NCBI GenBank assembly: GCA_023458315.1
Contig: JAEXAH010000092.1
Location: 1-51,241, forward strand
Direction of reading: 5' to 3'
DNA length: 51,241 nt
From: Pseudomonadota bacterium
Lineage (GTDB): Bacteria; Pseudomonadota; Alphaproteobacteria; Rhodospirillales; Magnetospirillaceae
Under the pieces are notes generated by a model. The model ran no database searches. It had not been told where the DNA came from and saw only the letters and a list, made by a program, of their open reading frames with translations. A program made the translations under genes and the position numbers. Positions within the stretch are counted from its first letter, which is position 1, and each line of letters starts with the position of its first letter. Positions 25,027 through 33,365 of the stretch are shown here, in pieces.

Positions 25027-25650
25027 GTGGAGATTCCCCTTTTCCTGCGCTGTGTCGGCATCGGCTTCGCCATTGCCGCCCCCATCGGACCGGTGGGGTT
25101 GATGTGTATCCGCAAGGCCCTGGCCGACGGCCGCCCCGCCGCCTGGATGGCCGGATTGGGCGCGGCGCTGGCCGACACCGTGTTCGGCGCGGTGGTCGGG
25201 CTGAGCCTGGGCGCGGTATCGCATTTCCTGGCCGATTTCGGCACGGTGCTGAAGCTGCTGGGCGGCCTGTTCCTGGTGGGCATCGGCATCCACACCTGGC
25301 GACGGGCGGCGGAGGCGCTGGAGCCCGAGGAACACAAGGGGCCGGGCGCGCTGCGCGATTTCCTGTCCACCTTCGCCATCACCATCACCAATCCCGGCAC
25401 CATGATGGGCGTGGCCGGGGTGTTCGTCGGCCTGGGCGCGGCGGCGCAGCCGGTGGGGCTGGCGCAATCCTGGCAATTGGTGGCCGGGGTGTTCGTCGGC
25501 TCGGCGCTGTGGTGGGCGGTGCTGACGGAAATGACCATCCTGGTGCGCGCCCGCTTCACCCCCAAGCGCATGCGCACCTTCAACCACGTCTCGGGCGCCT
25601 TTCTGATGCTGCTGGGACTGGGCGCGCTGATCAGCCTGATGTGGGCCTGA
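25027..25650 (+). CDS. LysE family translocator
   Basis: A 207-residue inner-membrane protein with six predicted helices. The segment AAPIGPVGLMCIRKAL near the N-terminus is the LysE/RhtB family signature. These proteins export amino acids or their derivatives; the substrate here is unknown. The likely start is GTG at 25027, with only a weak ribosome binding site. Its last 20 bp overlap the end of the acetyltransferase gene on the other strand. Confidence 0.88.
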   Translation: MEIPLFLRCVGIGFAIAAPIGPVGLMCIRKALADGRPAAWMAGLGAALADTVFGAVVGLSLGAVSHFLADFGTVLKLLGGLFLVGIGIHTWRRAAEALEPEEHKGPGALRDFLSTFAITITNPGTMMGVAGVFVGLGAAAQPVGLAQSWQLVAGVFVGSALWWAVLTEMTILVRARFTPKRMRTFNHVSGAFLMLLGLGALISLMWA

Positions 25651-26080
25651 CCACCCGCCGCAACAGGATTTCGCCCATGCCCTCGGCGACCAGATCGGGC
25701 AGCGGCGCCACCTCGGCGAAGCCCTGGCGGGCGTAGAAGGCGCGGGCCGGGGCGTTGAAATCCGAGACGCAGGCCCACAGATTGCCGCCGCCCTGGGCCG
25801 CCGCCCACTCCACCAGAATCCGGCCCAGCCCCGTCCCCTGGGCGACGGGCAGCACCGCCAGCAACTCGATATAGGGGCCGCGCAGCCACGGCTTGCGCAA
25901 CGCCAGCAGCGCCACCGGGGCGCCGTCCCGTTCCGCCACCACCCGAATCAGCGCCCCATCCTCGCGCCCCAGATAGGCGGCCAGACCGTCGGCGGAAAAC
26001 CCCAGCCGCCGCCACGGGTCCAGACCGGCCAGCGCCAGGGCCAGCGGCGGGATGTCGGCACGGTCCAGCGGCCGGATCAT
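25631..26080 (-). CDS. GNAT family N-acetyltransferase
   Basis: A 149-residue acetyltransferase. ELLAVLPVAQGTGLGRILVEWA contains the acetyl-CoA-binding Q-x-x-G-x-G/A pattern, and APARAFYARQGFAE is the usual C-terminal motif. The acceptor is unknown. The ATG overlaps the stop of the deacetylase gene as ATGA, so the two are translationally linked. Confidence 0.88.
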   Translation of the reverse strand: MIRPLDRADIPPLALALAGLDPWRRLGFSADGLAAYLGREDGALIRVVAERDGAPVALLALRKPWLRGPYIELLAVLPVAQGTGLGRILVEWAAAQGGGNLWACVSDFNAPARAFYARQGFAEVAPLPDLVAEGMGEILLRRVVRPTSG

Positions 26081-26748
26081 TTCACCACCTCGTCCAGCCG
26101 GGCGAAGGCATAGCCGCGCCGCCGCAACTCGCGCACCACCTGGGGCAGCGCCACATGGGTGGCAGGCGCCCGGCCGTTGATGTGAAAGATCAGCACGTCG
26201 CCCGGCCGCACCTGCGACAACACCCAATCGCGCAGCCGTTCCGGCGCCAGCCCCTTGGCCGGATCGCCCGACGGCCAGCGCCAATGCACCACGCGGTGGC
26301 CGGTGGCCTCGACCGCCGCCAGGGTGGCGGCGTCGTAATTGCCCGCCGGAAAGCGAAAGAACACCGGCTTGCGCCCGGTGGCCGCCTGGATGGCGGAATC
26401 GGCGTCATCGATTTCCGCCCGCACCTGTTCCGGCGACAGCCGTTCCATGTGCTGGGGGTGGTCGTGGGAATGGTTCTCCACCTCGACCAGCGGCGATTGC
26501 GACAGCCGCGTCAGTTCAGCGGCGTTGCGCCGGGCGAACAGGCCGGTGGCGAAGATGGTGAACGGCAGCTTCTCCGCTTCCAGATAGTCCAACAACGGCT
26601 TGTCGAAAAAGGCCGGGGCGTTGCGCGCCTCGCAGGCGTCGAAGGTCAGCGCCACCACCTTGTCTTGGGTGGGAAAGCGCTCGATCACCTGGGCGTGGGC
26701 GGGGAGGGCGAACAACAGGGCGGGGAGAAGGCAAGACAGGAGGCGCAT
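26077..26748 (-). CDS. Secreted polysaccharide deacetylase (NodB domain)
   Basis: A 223-residue protein with a signal peptide (about 1-19, ending PAHAQ). The NodB motifs are present: TFD (35-37) with the catalytic base D37, the metal-binding HSHDH (H93, H97), and RFPAGNY. It likely removes acetyl groups from a periplasmic or surface glycan. The ATG at 26748 is chosen because GGGA lies eight bases upstream; an ATG six bases earlier is too close to it. The open frame continues upstream only as translated palindromic repeat. It overlaps the GNAT gene by four bases. Confidence 0.87.
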   Translation of the reverse strand: MRLLSCLLPALLFALPAHAQVIERFPTQDKVVALTFDACEARNAPAFFDKPLLDYLEAEKLPFTIFATGLFARRNAAELTRLSQSPLVEVENHSHDHPQHMERLSPEQVRAEIDDADSAIQAATGRKPVFFRFPAGNYDAATLAAVEATGHRVVHWRWPSGDPAKGLAPERLRDWVLSQVRPGDVLIFHINGRAPATHVALPQVVRELRRRGYAFARLDEVVK

Positions 26749-26762
26749 CAGCATCTTCCCTG

Positions 26763-26842
26763 CGTCATGCGCGGGCTTGACCCGCGCATCCACGCCTGTT
26801 TGCGGCACCGCATGGATGGCCGGGTCGAGCCCGGCCATGACG
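26763..26842. repeat. GTCATG-type palindromic repeat (family C), copy 2
   Basis: The arms 26763-26794 and 26811-26842 are an imperfect inverted repeat of the same type as at 22875-22982. It fills the gap between the GST and deacetylase genes. Confidence 0.85.
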
Positions 26843-26860
26843 ACCGATAACAGTGCCTTA

Positions 26861-27532
26861 TCAAAAATCCAGATCGGCGTAATGGCGCGGCGGCGGCAAT
26901 CCCGGCAGGTGGTCGGCCAGCAGCGGGCGGAAGCTGGGGCGCGACTTGACCCGGGCGTACCAATCCTTGGCCGCCGGGTGGTTTTCCCACGGCACGTCGC
27001 CGATGTAATCCAGACAGGAAATCTGCGCGGCGGCGGCGATGTCGGCCATGGAATAATGCGACCCGCCCAGCCAGGTCCGCCGCTCGGTCAGCCAGCCGAT
27101 ATAATCCAGATGCTGGTGCATGGCGGCGAAACCGGCGCGGATCAGCCGCGAATCCGGGGCGGCGTGGGCGTTCATCAGGCGCTTGTGCACCTTTTCGCCC
27201 ACCAGATTGACGGTGACGTCGCGGTGGAACTTGACGTCGAACCAGCCGACCAGCCGCCGCACCTCGGCCCGGGCGGCGGCCTCGGACGGCAGCAGCGGCG
27301 GCTCGCGGTGGATTTCGTCCAGGTATTCGCAGATGGCGGTGGAATCGGCCAGCACGGTGCCGCCCTCTTCGACCAGGACCGGCACTTCCGACGCCGGGTT
27401 GAGGACGACGAAATCGTCGCGGCCTTCCCAATAGCGTTCCAGTTGCGGGTCGAATTCCAGCTTCTTTTCGGCCATGACCACGCGCACCTTGCGCGAGAAC
27501 GGGCACAGCGGATGGTGATAGAGCGTCCTCAT
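26861..27532 (-). CDS. Glutathione S-transferase family protein
   Basis: A 223-residue cytosolic GST-like protein. The thioredoxin-like N-terminal domain has CPFSRKVR with C10 in the active-site position, then EVPVLVEEGGTVLADSTAI, the glutathione-binding segment. The helical C-terminal domain contains SMADIAAA, a common folding motif. The substrate is unknown. It is the last gene of the minus-strand run that includes ptsN and rpoN, 55 bp after ptsN. Confidence 0.9.
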   Translation of the reverse strand: MRTLYHHPLCPFSRKVRVVMAEKKLEFDPQLERYWEGRDDFVVLNPASEVPVLVEEGGTVLADSTAICEYLDEIHREPPLLPSEAAARAEVRRLVGWFDVKFHRDVTVNLVGEKVHKRLMNAHAAPDSRLIRAGFAAMHQHLDYIGWLTERRTWLGGSHYSMADIAAAAQISCLDYIGDVPWENHPAAKDWYARVKSRPSFRPLLADHLPGLPPPRHYADLDF

Positions 27533-27587
27533 GCGCCCCCTTCTAGCTCTTTTCGCACTGCGGGACCAGAGGTATGCACCCGATGGT

Positions 27588-28052
27588 TCAGGCGGCGCGG
27601 CTGGCCGGCGATTCGGTCAGCAGGGCGAACAGGCCGTCGGAATTGTCGGTGCCGCGCAGCTTTTCGCACACGCCCTTGTCGCGCAGCAGGCGCGACACGC
27701 GGGCCAGCGCCTTGAGGTGGTCGGCGCCGGCGGTTTCCGGGGCCAGCAGCAGGAAGATCAGATCGACCGGCTGTTCGTCGATGGATTCGAAGTGGATCGG
27801 CTTTTCCAGACGGGCGAACACGCCGTACAGACGGCCCAGGCTGGACAGCTTGCCATGCGGAATGGCGATGCCGTTGCCGACACCGGTGGTGCCCAGGCGC
27901 TCGCGTTCCAGCAGCACGTCGAACACGGCGCGCTCGTTCTGGCCGGTAAGCTCCGCCGCCTTCTTGGCCAAATCCTGCAACGCCTGCTTCTTCGAGGTGG
28001 CGCGCAAATTGGGAATGACGGCGGCCGGAGTGATCAGATCGGCGATGTCCAT
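27588..28052 (-). CDS. ptsN: Nitrogen-related phosphotransferase protein EIIA-Ntr
   Basis: A 154-residue PTS EIIA domain. The phosphorylated histidine is H66 in GIAIPHGKL. It receives phosphate from NPr and regulates potassium and nitrogen metabolism; a carbohydrate role is unlikely. It is the classical neighbour of rpoN. The ATG at 28052 begins the conserved N-terminus; an open frame continues 42 bp upstream. The hpf gene that often lies between rpoN and ptsN is absent: only 171 bp separate them. Confidence 0.93.
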   Translation of the reverse strand: MDIADLITPAAVIPNLRATSKKQALQDLAKKAAELTGQNERAVFDVLLERERLGTTGVGNGIAIPHGKLSSLGRLYGVFARLEKPIHFESIDEQPVDLIFLLLAPETAGADHLKALARVSRLLRDKGVCEKLRGTDNSDGLFALLTESPASRAA

Positions 28053-28223
28053 GAAAACAACCCTCTGTTGGCCAGTGGGAGGCGACCCGACCACGGGCAG
28101 CGTCCTTTACATCTCGGCCGCGCAAGGCAAAACTCAAGGCCCGCGATACCGGTCCAAGGGCGGCGGGAACATAGTTCCGCCCCGGAACGAAGTCAAGCTC
28201 CGCCCGGTATCCCCGCCTTTTGC

Positions 28224-29741
28224 TCAGCCCCCCAGCGATTTCTCGCGCCGCCGCTGCACCGACGACGGGATGTTCATGCCCTCACGATACTTTGCCACCG
28301 TGCGCCGGGCGATGTCGATGCCTTCGGCCTTCAGGATCTCGACGATACGGTCGTCGGACAGCACCGTCTTGCCCTCGGCATCGATCAGCGCCTTGATGCG
28401 GTGGCGCACCGCCTCGGCCGAATGGGCGTCGCCGCCGTCGTTCGAGCCGATGGCCTGGGTGAAGAAATACTTGAGTTCGTAGATGCCGCGCGGCGTGGCG
28501 ATGTACTTGTTCGAGGTGACGCGACTGACCGTGCTTTCGTGCATGCCGATGGCATTGGCGATGTCGCGCAGCACCAGCGGCCGCAGATGCTGCACGCCGT
28601 GGCGGAAGAACGCGTCCTGCTGGCGCACCAGTTCGGTCGCCACCTTCAGGATGGTGGTGGCGCGCTGGTGCAGCGACTTGACCAGCCAGTTGGCCGACTG
28701 GAAGCGTTCCGACAGATAGGTCTTGTCGTCCTTGTTGCGCGCCCCCGCCGACACCTTGGCGTAATAGCGGGCGTTGACCAGCACGCGCGGCAGAGTGTCG
28801 GAATTCAGTTCCACCAGCCACGATCCGTCCTGGGCGCGGCGCATCAGCACGTCGGGCGTCACCGGCTGGGCCACGGCGGTATCGAAGCGCAAGGCGGGCT
28901 TGGGGTCCAGCGCCTTGATCTCGCCGATCATCTCGGCCAGATCCTCGGCATCGACGGCGCACACCTTCATCAATCCGGCCAGGTCGCGGCGGCCCAGCAA
29001 TTCCAGATTGTCCAGCAGCGCCGCCATGGCCGGGTCCAGGCGGTCGCGTTCCGCCAGTTGCAGCGCCAGGCATTCGCGCAGCGAGCGGGCGAATACGCCC
29101 ACCGGGTCGAAACGCTGCACCCGCGTCAGCACCGATTCGATCTTGTCCGGGCCACAGCCCAGCCGTTCGGCCAGTTCCGCCAGATCGCCGACCAAATAGC
29201 CGCATTCGTCCAGCATCTCGATCAGATGCAGGCCGATCAGCCGGTCGGCGGGGTCCAGGATGTCCATGTTCAACTGCGCCACCAGATGGTCGCGCAGGGT
29301 GGTTTCACCCGCCAGGGTCTGTTCCAGGCTGGATTCGCCATCCTCGAAGGCCAGCGAACCGCCGGTGCGGCTCCATTGGCCGAAGGCTTCGCCGTCCAGG
29401 CCGTCGGCGGCGCTGTCGTTGTTGAACAGATTGTCGTAATCGACGTCCATGCCGTCGGCGGCGGATGTCTCGGTCATGCCGTCCAGCAGCGGCGCCTCGG
29501 CCGGGGGGGCGTCGGGCAGTTCGCGCGGATCGGCATCGCCCGGCGGCGCCTCGGCGCCCGCCGCGTCCTGGGCGCGGTCGCCGTCCTCGCGCTCCAGCAG
29601 CGGATTGCGCTCCATCTCCTGATCGATGAACGCGGTCAGCTCCATGTTGGACAATTGCAGCAGCTTGATGGCCTGCTGCAATTGCGGCGTCATCACCAGG
29701 GCTTGGGTCTGACGGATGTCCAACCGGGGAGTAAGCGCCAT
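28224..29741 (-). CDS. rpoN: RNA polymerase sigma-54 factor
   Basis: A 505-residue sigma factor. The N-terminal glutamine-rich activator-interaction region begins RQTQALVMTPQLQQAI. An acidic linker (about 50-130) follows, then the core-binding and helix-turn-helix region, and the RpoN box ARRTVAKYRE near the C-terminus, which reads the -24 element. It depends on AAA+ activators. It follows lptB by 32 bp and precedes ptsN. Confidence 0.96.
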   Translation of the reverse strand: MALTPRLDIRQTQALVMTPQLQQAIKLLQLSNMELTAFIDQEMERNPLLEREDGDRAQDAAGAEAPPGDADPRELPDAPPAEAPLLDGMTETSAADGMDVDYDNLFNNDSAADGLDGEAFGQWSRTGGSLAFEDGESSLEQTLAGETTLRDHLVAQLNMDILDPADRLIGLHLIEMLDECGYLVGDLAELAERLGCGPDKIESVLTRVQRFDPVGVFARSLRECLALQLAERDRLDPAMAALLDNLELLGRRDLAGLMKVCAVDAEDLAEMIGEIKALDPKPALRFDTAVAQPVTPDVLMRRAQDGSWLVELNSDTLPRVLVNARYYAKVSAGARNKDDKTYLSERFQSANWLVKSLHQRATTILKVATELVRQQDAFFRHGVQHLRPLVLRDIANAIGMHESTVSRVTSNKYIATPRGIYELKYFFTQAIGSNDGGDAHSAEAVRHRIKALIDAEGKTVLSDDRIVEILKAEGIDIARRTVAKYREGMNIPSSVQRRREKSLGG

Positions 29742-29773
29742 GGTCTAGGCCAACCTTCCGTTCCGGCGCCCGG

Positions 29774-30616
29774 TCACAGGCTGAAATTCTCGCCCAGATA
29801 GACCCGACGCACGCCTTCGTGCGCCACGATCTCCTCGGGCGGCCCCTCCATCAGCACGGTGCCGTCATGCAGGATGTAGGCGCGGTCGATGATGTCCAGG
29901 GTTTCACGGACGTTGTGGTCGGTGATCAGCACGCCGATGCCGCGATGCTTGAGATGGGCCACCAGATCGCGGATGTCCGACACGGCGATGGGGTCGATGC
30001 CGGCCAGCGGTTCGTCCAGCAGGATGAAATGCGGACGCGAGGCCAGGGCACGGGCGATTTCCACGCGCCGCCGCTCGCCGCCCGACAGGGCCATGGCCGG
30101 GGCGCGGCGCAGATGTTCGACACCGAATTCCGCCAGCAATTCGTCCAGCCGCGCCTCGCGCGCGTCGCGGTCGGTTTCCACCACCTCCAGCACCGCCATC
30201 AGGTTCTGTTCCACGGTCAGGCCGCGAAAGATCGAGGCTTCCTGGGGCAGATAGCCGATGCCCAGGCGGGCGCGGCGGTACATGGGCAGGCCGGTGATCT
30301 CGTGGCCGTCCAGTTCGATGGACCCGGAATCGGGATTGATCAGGCCGGTGATGCAATAGAAACAGGTGGTCTTGCCCGCGCCGTTGGGGCCAAGCAGCCC
30401 CACCGCCTCGCCCCGGCTGACCTGGATCGAGACGTCGCGCAGCACGCTGCGGCGCTTGAAATTCTTGCCGATGTTGCGGGCGTGCAGGCCGCCCGGGGCC
30501 TGGGCGGGCTTCGGCCCGCCGCCCGTCTGAGAACCGAGCCGGGGCTGGTCGTTTGAACCGAGCCGGGGCTCGCTATTCGAACCGAGCCTCGGCTCGCTGG
30601 AATTGATCGCATCCAT
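29774..30616 (-). CDS. lptB: LPS export ABC transporter ATP-binding protein LptB, with a repeat-bearing N-terminal extension
   Basis: A 280-residue ATPase that drives LPS extraction by LptFG. Walker A is GPNGAGKTT (76-84), the signature LSGGE (177-181), Walker B ends at D201-E202, and an H-loop lies in ITDHN. It is about 40 residues longer than usual: the first 45 residues are an extension with three 8-residue repeats (SEPRLGSN, SEPRLGSN, DQPRLGSQ), encoded by three tandem 24-bp units. The ATG at 30616 has AAGGA seven bases upstream. It is 11 bp behind lptA. Confidence 0.94.
   Translation of the reverse strand: MDAINSSEPRLGSNSEPRLGSNDQPRLGSQTGGGPKPAQAPGGLHARNIGKNFKRRSVLRDVSIQVSRGEAVGLLGPNGAGKTTCFYCITGLINPDSGSIELDGHEITGLPMYRRARLGIGYLPQEASIFRGLTVEQNLMAVLEVVETDRDAREARLDELLAEFGVEHLRRAPAMALSGGERRRVEIARALASRPHFILLDEPLAGIDPIAVSDIRDLVAHLKHRGIGVLITDHNVRETLDIIDRAYILHDGTVLMEGPPEEIVAHEGVRRVYLGENFSL
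30531..30602. repeat. Three tandem 24-bp units inside lptB
   Basis: Units at 30531-30554, 30555-30578 and 30579-30602 all begin GAACCGAGCC and keep the reading frame. They encode the N-terminal octapeptide repeats of LptB. Such repeats can change copy number without a frameshift. Confidence 0.9.
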
Positions 30617-30627
30617 CCGCATTTCCT

Positions 30628-31551
30628 TCAGCGCCCTTCCCCGGCGCCGCCCGAATTGGGGGCCTGTCCCTTGAACAGCGGCTTGCGCCGCTCGCTGCCG
30701 TCCTGCGGCTTTTCCGGCAGGAAGGTGCCGTGGGCGCGGGTGTCGCCGACCTTCTCGCCGGGGGCGGCGCCGAACAGCTTGCTGATGCCGGTATTGAGGT
30801 TGACGTGGGCGTAGCCGCCGTTCAGCTCGTTGCCGTCGCGGACCAGCTTAACCGAACCGCTGACCGTGGCGATACCGGTTTCCAGGTTGTAATCGGCGCG
30901 GTCGCCGTTCACCACCTCGCGCGGGGTGGTCAGCACCACATGGCCATAGGCGTCGGCCCGCTGCAATTCCAGGTCGCCGCCGGGGGCGGCGCCCTTGGCC
31001 GCCTTGCCCTTGGCCGGGGCGCCGCTCTTGTCCTTGAAATGGGCGGTCAGCACGTCGGACTTGATGCTTTTGCCGGTGGTGGTCGCCACCGCGTCGCCGC
31101 GCGCCACCGCCATGCGCTCCTTCTCCCAATATTCCAGGGTGTCCTTGGCGGTGATGGTGTCGGTGGGCGTCACCAGCTTGGGCGGCGCGCCGCGCAGCAC
31201 GAAGATGGCCTTTTCCAGATCATAGGTGGCCTTGGACCCGGTCGCCGTCTCGGTCGGGGTCTTGATCACCACATTGCCATCGGCGTCGATGCGCCAGATC
31301 TCGTTGCCGCCCTGGCCGTCGCGGTAATAGGCGGTCAGGGTGTCGGCGGTGACGGTGGTGGTGCCGCGCACCGCCTTGGCGTTGCCGCGGGCGATGACGC
31401 GGGTGGCGTCGGACACCCATTCGATGCCGTCATCGGCATAGACCTGGATCTCGGCATTGTTGTTCTGGCTGAGGTTGAAGCCCTGGGCCGCCGCCGGTCC
31501 CGCGACCAGCAGCACGGCCAGGGCCAGCGCCGCGACGTTCCCCCGCATCAT
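30628..31551 (-). CDS. lptA: LPS transport periplasmic protein LptA
   Basis: A 307-residue secreted protein of the OstA/LptA family, which forms the periplasmic bridge for LPS. A signal peptide (about 1-22, ending AAAQ) precedes repeated beta-jellyroll strands such as DDGIEWVSDATRVIARGNA and ADTLTAYYRD. It is much longer than E. coli LptA (185), with a lysine/alanine/proline-rich insert near residue 180 and an extended C-terminus. The ATG overlaps the lptC stop (ATGA). Confidence 0.88.
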   Translation of the reverse strand: MMRGNVAALALAVLLVAGPAAAQGFNLSQNNNAEIQVYADDGIEWVSDATRVIARGNAKAVRGTTTVTADTLTAYYRDGQGGNEIWRIDADGNVVIKTPTETATGSKATYDLEKAIFVLRGAPPKLVTPTDTITAKDTLEYWEKERMAVARGDAVATTTGKSIKSDVLTAHFKDKSGAPAKGKAAKGAAPGGDLELQRADAYGHVVLTTPREVVNGDRADYNLETGIATVSGSVKLVRDGNELNGGYAHVNLNTGISKLFGAAPGEKVGDTRAHGTFLPEKPQDGSERRKPLFKGQAPNSGGAGEGR

Positions 31552-32249
31552 TTCGAGCCCGCCCCCTTGAGTTTCAGTTTGGACTGCCCCGTCACCTCGA
31601 TGCGCGTCCCCTTTTCGCGCATGCGAAAGCCGGTGCCGTCGATCCGGCCCTGCGGCCCGTTGCCGGTGACTGGCACGGTGCCCACCACCTCGGACGTCCG
31701 CAGGTCGATGCTGGCCTTTTCGGTGTGCAATTCATAGCCGTCTTCGTGGAACAGCGCGACCTCGCCCTCCAGGTCCAGCAATTGTTCCTTCTGACGGTAG
31801 AAACCGCGCCGCGCCTCCACATAGACGCCCTTGCCGCCGGTGGTCAGGAAGTCGCCCTTGGGCGCGTCCAGCACGATCAGCCCGGCGCCGGGGGCGTCCT
31901 CGGTGGCGATGTCGGCGGTCAGGGTGAAGGGCTGGTTGCGGCGGTTCAACCCCTGGAAACGGGCGTTGACCATGGACAGGGTCTGGACCGACGACGGCGA
32001 CAGTTGCGAGAACCCCACCTGGAAGCGGTCGTCGTTGCTGGTCAGCTTGGGCCACGCCACCACCAGCCCCAACAGGATGGCGGCCAAGGCGGGCAGCACC
32101 AGCCGCAGGGTGCCGACCATCCGGGTATAGCGGTGATGGCTGCCCGACACCTTGGCCGCCTTGGCGGCACGGCGGCGCGGCAGACGGATCAGGGCACGCC
32201 GCGCGGACGGCTGTTGCGGGCGCAGGTCGGAATCGGCATGCAGGGTCAT
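31548..32249 (-). CDS. lptC: LPS export protein LptC
   Basis: A 233-residue single-pass inner-membrane protein. A basic N-terminal tail of about 45 residues is followed by one membrane helix (about 47-66) and a periplasmic beta-jellyroll domain that hands LPS to LptA. The order kdsD-lptC-lptA-lptB supports the call, because LptC sequences are poorly conserved. It overlaps lptA by four bases. Confidence 0.88.
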   Translation of the reverse strand: MTLHADSDLRPQQPSARRALIRLPRRRAAKAAKVSGSHHRYTRMVGTLRLVLPALAAILLGLVVAWPKLTSNDDRFQVGFSQLSPSSVQTLSMVNARFQGLNRRNQPFTLTADIATEDAPGAGLIVLDAPKGDFLTTGGKGVYVEARRGFYRQKEQLLDLEGEVALFHEDGYELHTEKASIDLRTSEVVGTVPVTGNGPQGRIDGTGFRMREKGTRIEVTGQSKLKLKGAGSK

Positions 32250-32268
32250 GACCGCGCCCCCCTTCCGC

Positions 32269-33261
32269 TCAGGCCACGCCAGAGCGCAGCAGGTCGTGGA
32301 CGTGCAGCACGCCCACCGGGCGCCCGTCCTCGACCACGAACAGGGTGGTGATGGCCTTGGAATTCATGATGCGCAGCGCCTCGGCCGCCAGCATGGTCGG
32401 CGGCACCGTCTTGGGGTCGCGGGTCATCACCTCGGCGGCGCGGCGGGTCAGCAGGTCGCCGCTCATGTGGCGGCGCAAATCGCCGTCGGTGACGATGCCG
32501 ACCAGGCGGCCGCCCTCGACCACTCCGGCGCAGCCCAGGCGCTTTTCCGTCATCACCAGCAGCATGTCGGCCATGGTGGAATCGGGCGCCACCAGCGGCA
32601 CGCCGTCGCCGCCATGCATCAGGTCGGCGGCTTTCAGCAGGCGCTGGCCCAGCTTGCCGCCGGGATGGAAGACGCGGAAATCGGCGGCGGTGAAGTTCTT
32701 GCGTTCCAGCAGCGCCACCGCCAGGGCGTCGCCCAGCGCCAGCATCAGCGTGGTCGAGGTGGTGGGCGCCAGCCCCATGGGACAGGCTTCGGGGGTCTTG
32801 GGCAGGATCAGCCCGACATCGGCAGCCTGCGCCAGGGCGCTGCCCGCGCGCGAGGTGATGCCGATCAGCGGAATCTCGAAGCGGCGGGTATAGGCGATGA
32901 TGTCGCCCAGTTCCGGCGTCTCGCCGGAATTGGACAGCGCCACCACCACGTCGCCGGGCATGATCATGCCCAAATCGCCGTGGCTGGCCTCGCCGGGATG
33001 GACGAAAAAGGCCGGGGTGCCGGTGCTGGCCAGGGTTGCGGCGATCTTGCGCGCGATATGGCCCGACTTGCCCATGCCCGACACCACCACGCGGCCGGTG
33101 GCGGTGGCCATGGCCTCGACCGCCGCGACGAAGGGACCGTCCAGCGATTGGGCAAGGGCCTCCAGCGCGGCCGCCTCGGCGGCCAGCACGCGGCGGGCGG
33201 AAAGAATATCGGCGGAGACGCCTTCCGGGGCGGAGACGTCTTCCTGCGCGGCGATGGTCAT
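32269..33261 (-). CDS. kdsD: Arabinose-5-phosphate isomerase KdsD/KpsF
   Basis: A 330-residue enzyme that converts ribulose-5-phosphate to arabinose-5-phosphate for Kdo synthesis. A SIS domain (about 40-175) includes VVSGMGKSGHIARKIAATL and ALSNSGETPEL, and two CBS domains follow (about 205-325). The ATG at 33261 has GGGA seven bases upstream; a TTG 18 bp earlier is the alternative. It is 19 bp ahead of lptC, joining LPS sugar synthesis to LPS transport. Confidence 0.94.
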   Translation of the reverse strand: MTIAAQEDVSAPEGVSADILSARRVLAAEAAALEALAQSLDGPFVAAVEAMATATGRVVVSGMGKSGHIARKIAATLASTGTPAFFVHPGEASHGDLGMIMPGDVVVALSNSGETPELGDIIAYTRRFEIPLIGITSRAGSALAQAADVGLILPKTPEACPMGLAPTTSTTLMLALGDALAVALLERKNFTAADFRVFHPGGKLGQRLLKAADLMHGGDGVPLVAPDSTMADMLLVMTEKRLGCAGVVEGGRLVGIVTDGDLRRHMSGDLLTRRAAEVMTRDPKTVPPTMLAAEALRIMNSKAITTLFVVEDGRPVGVLHVHDLLRSGVA

Positions 33262-33365
33262 GAACGGGTCCCGGTTCAACTTGCAATCCCCGCGCCAGAC
33301 GGGCGCGGTTCCCCACTATACGAATCGCGCCGCCAAGCGGAAGGCGAAAAGAAGGATGGGGGGCG

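Noticed and set aside
23124..26015. A 963-codon minus-strand frame that ends in the malyl-CoA thioesterase
   Set aside because: The N-terminal two thirds are antisense to pdxY and lysE and low in complexity. The real gene starts at 24011 with a good ribosome binding site.
26749..26838. N-terminal extension of the deacetylase beginning MAGLDPAIHA
   Set aside because: This is translated palindromic repeat; the signal peptide starts at 26748.
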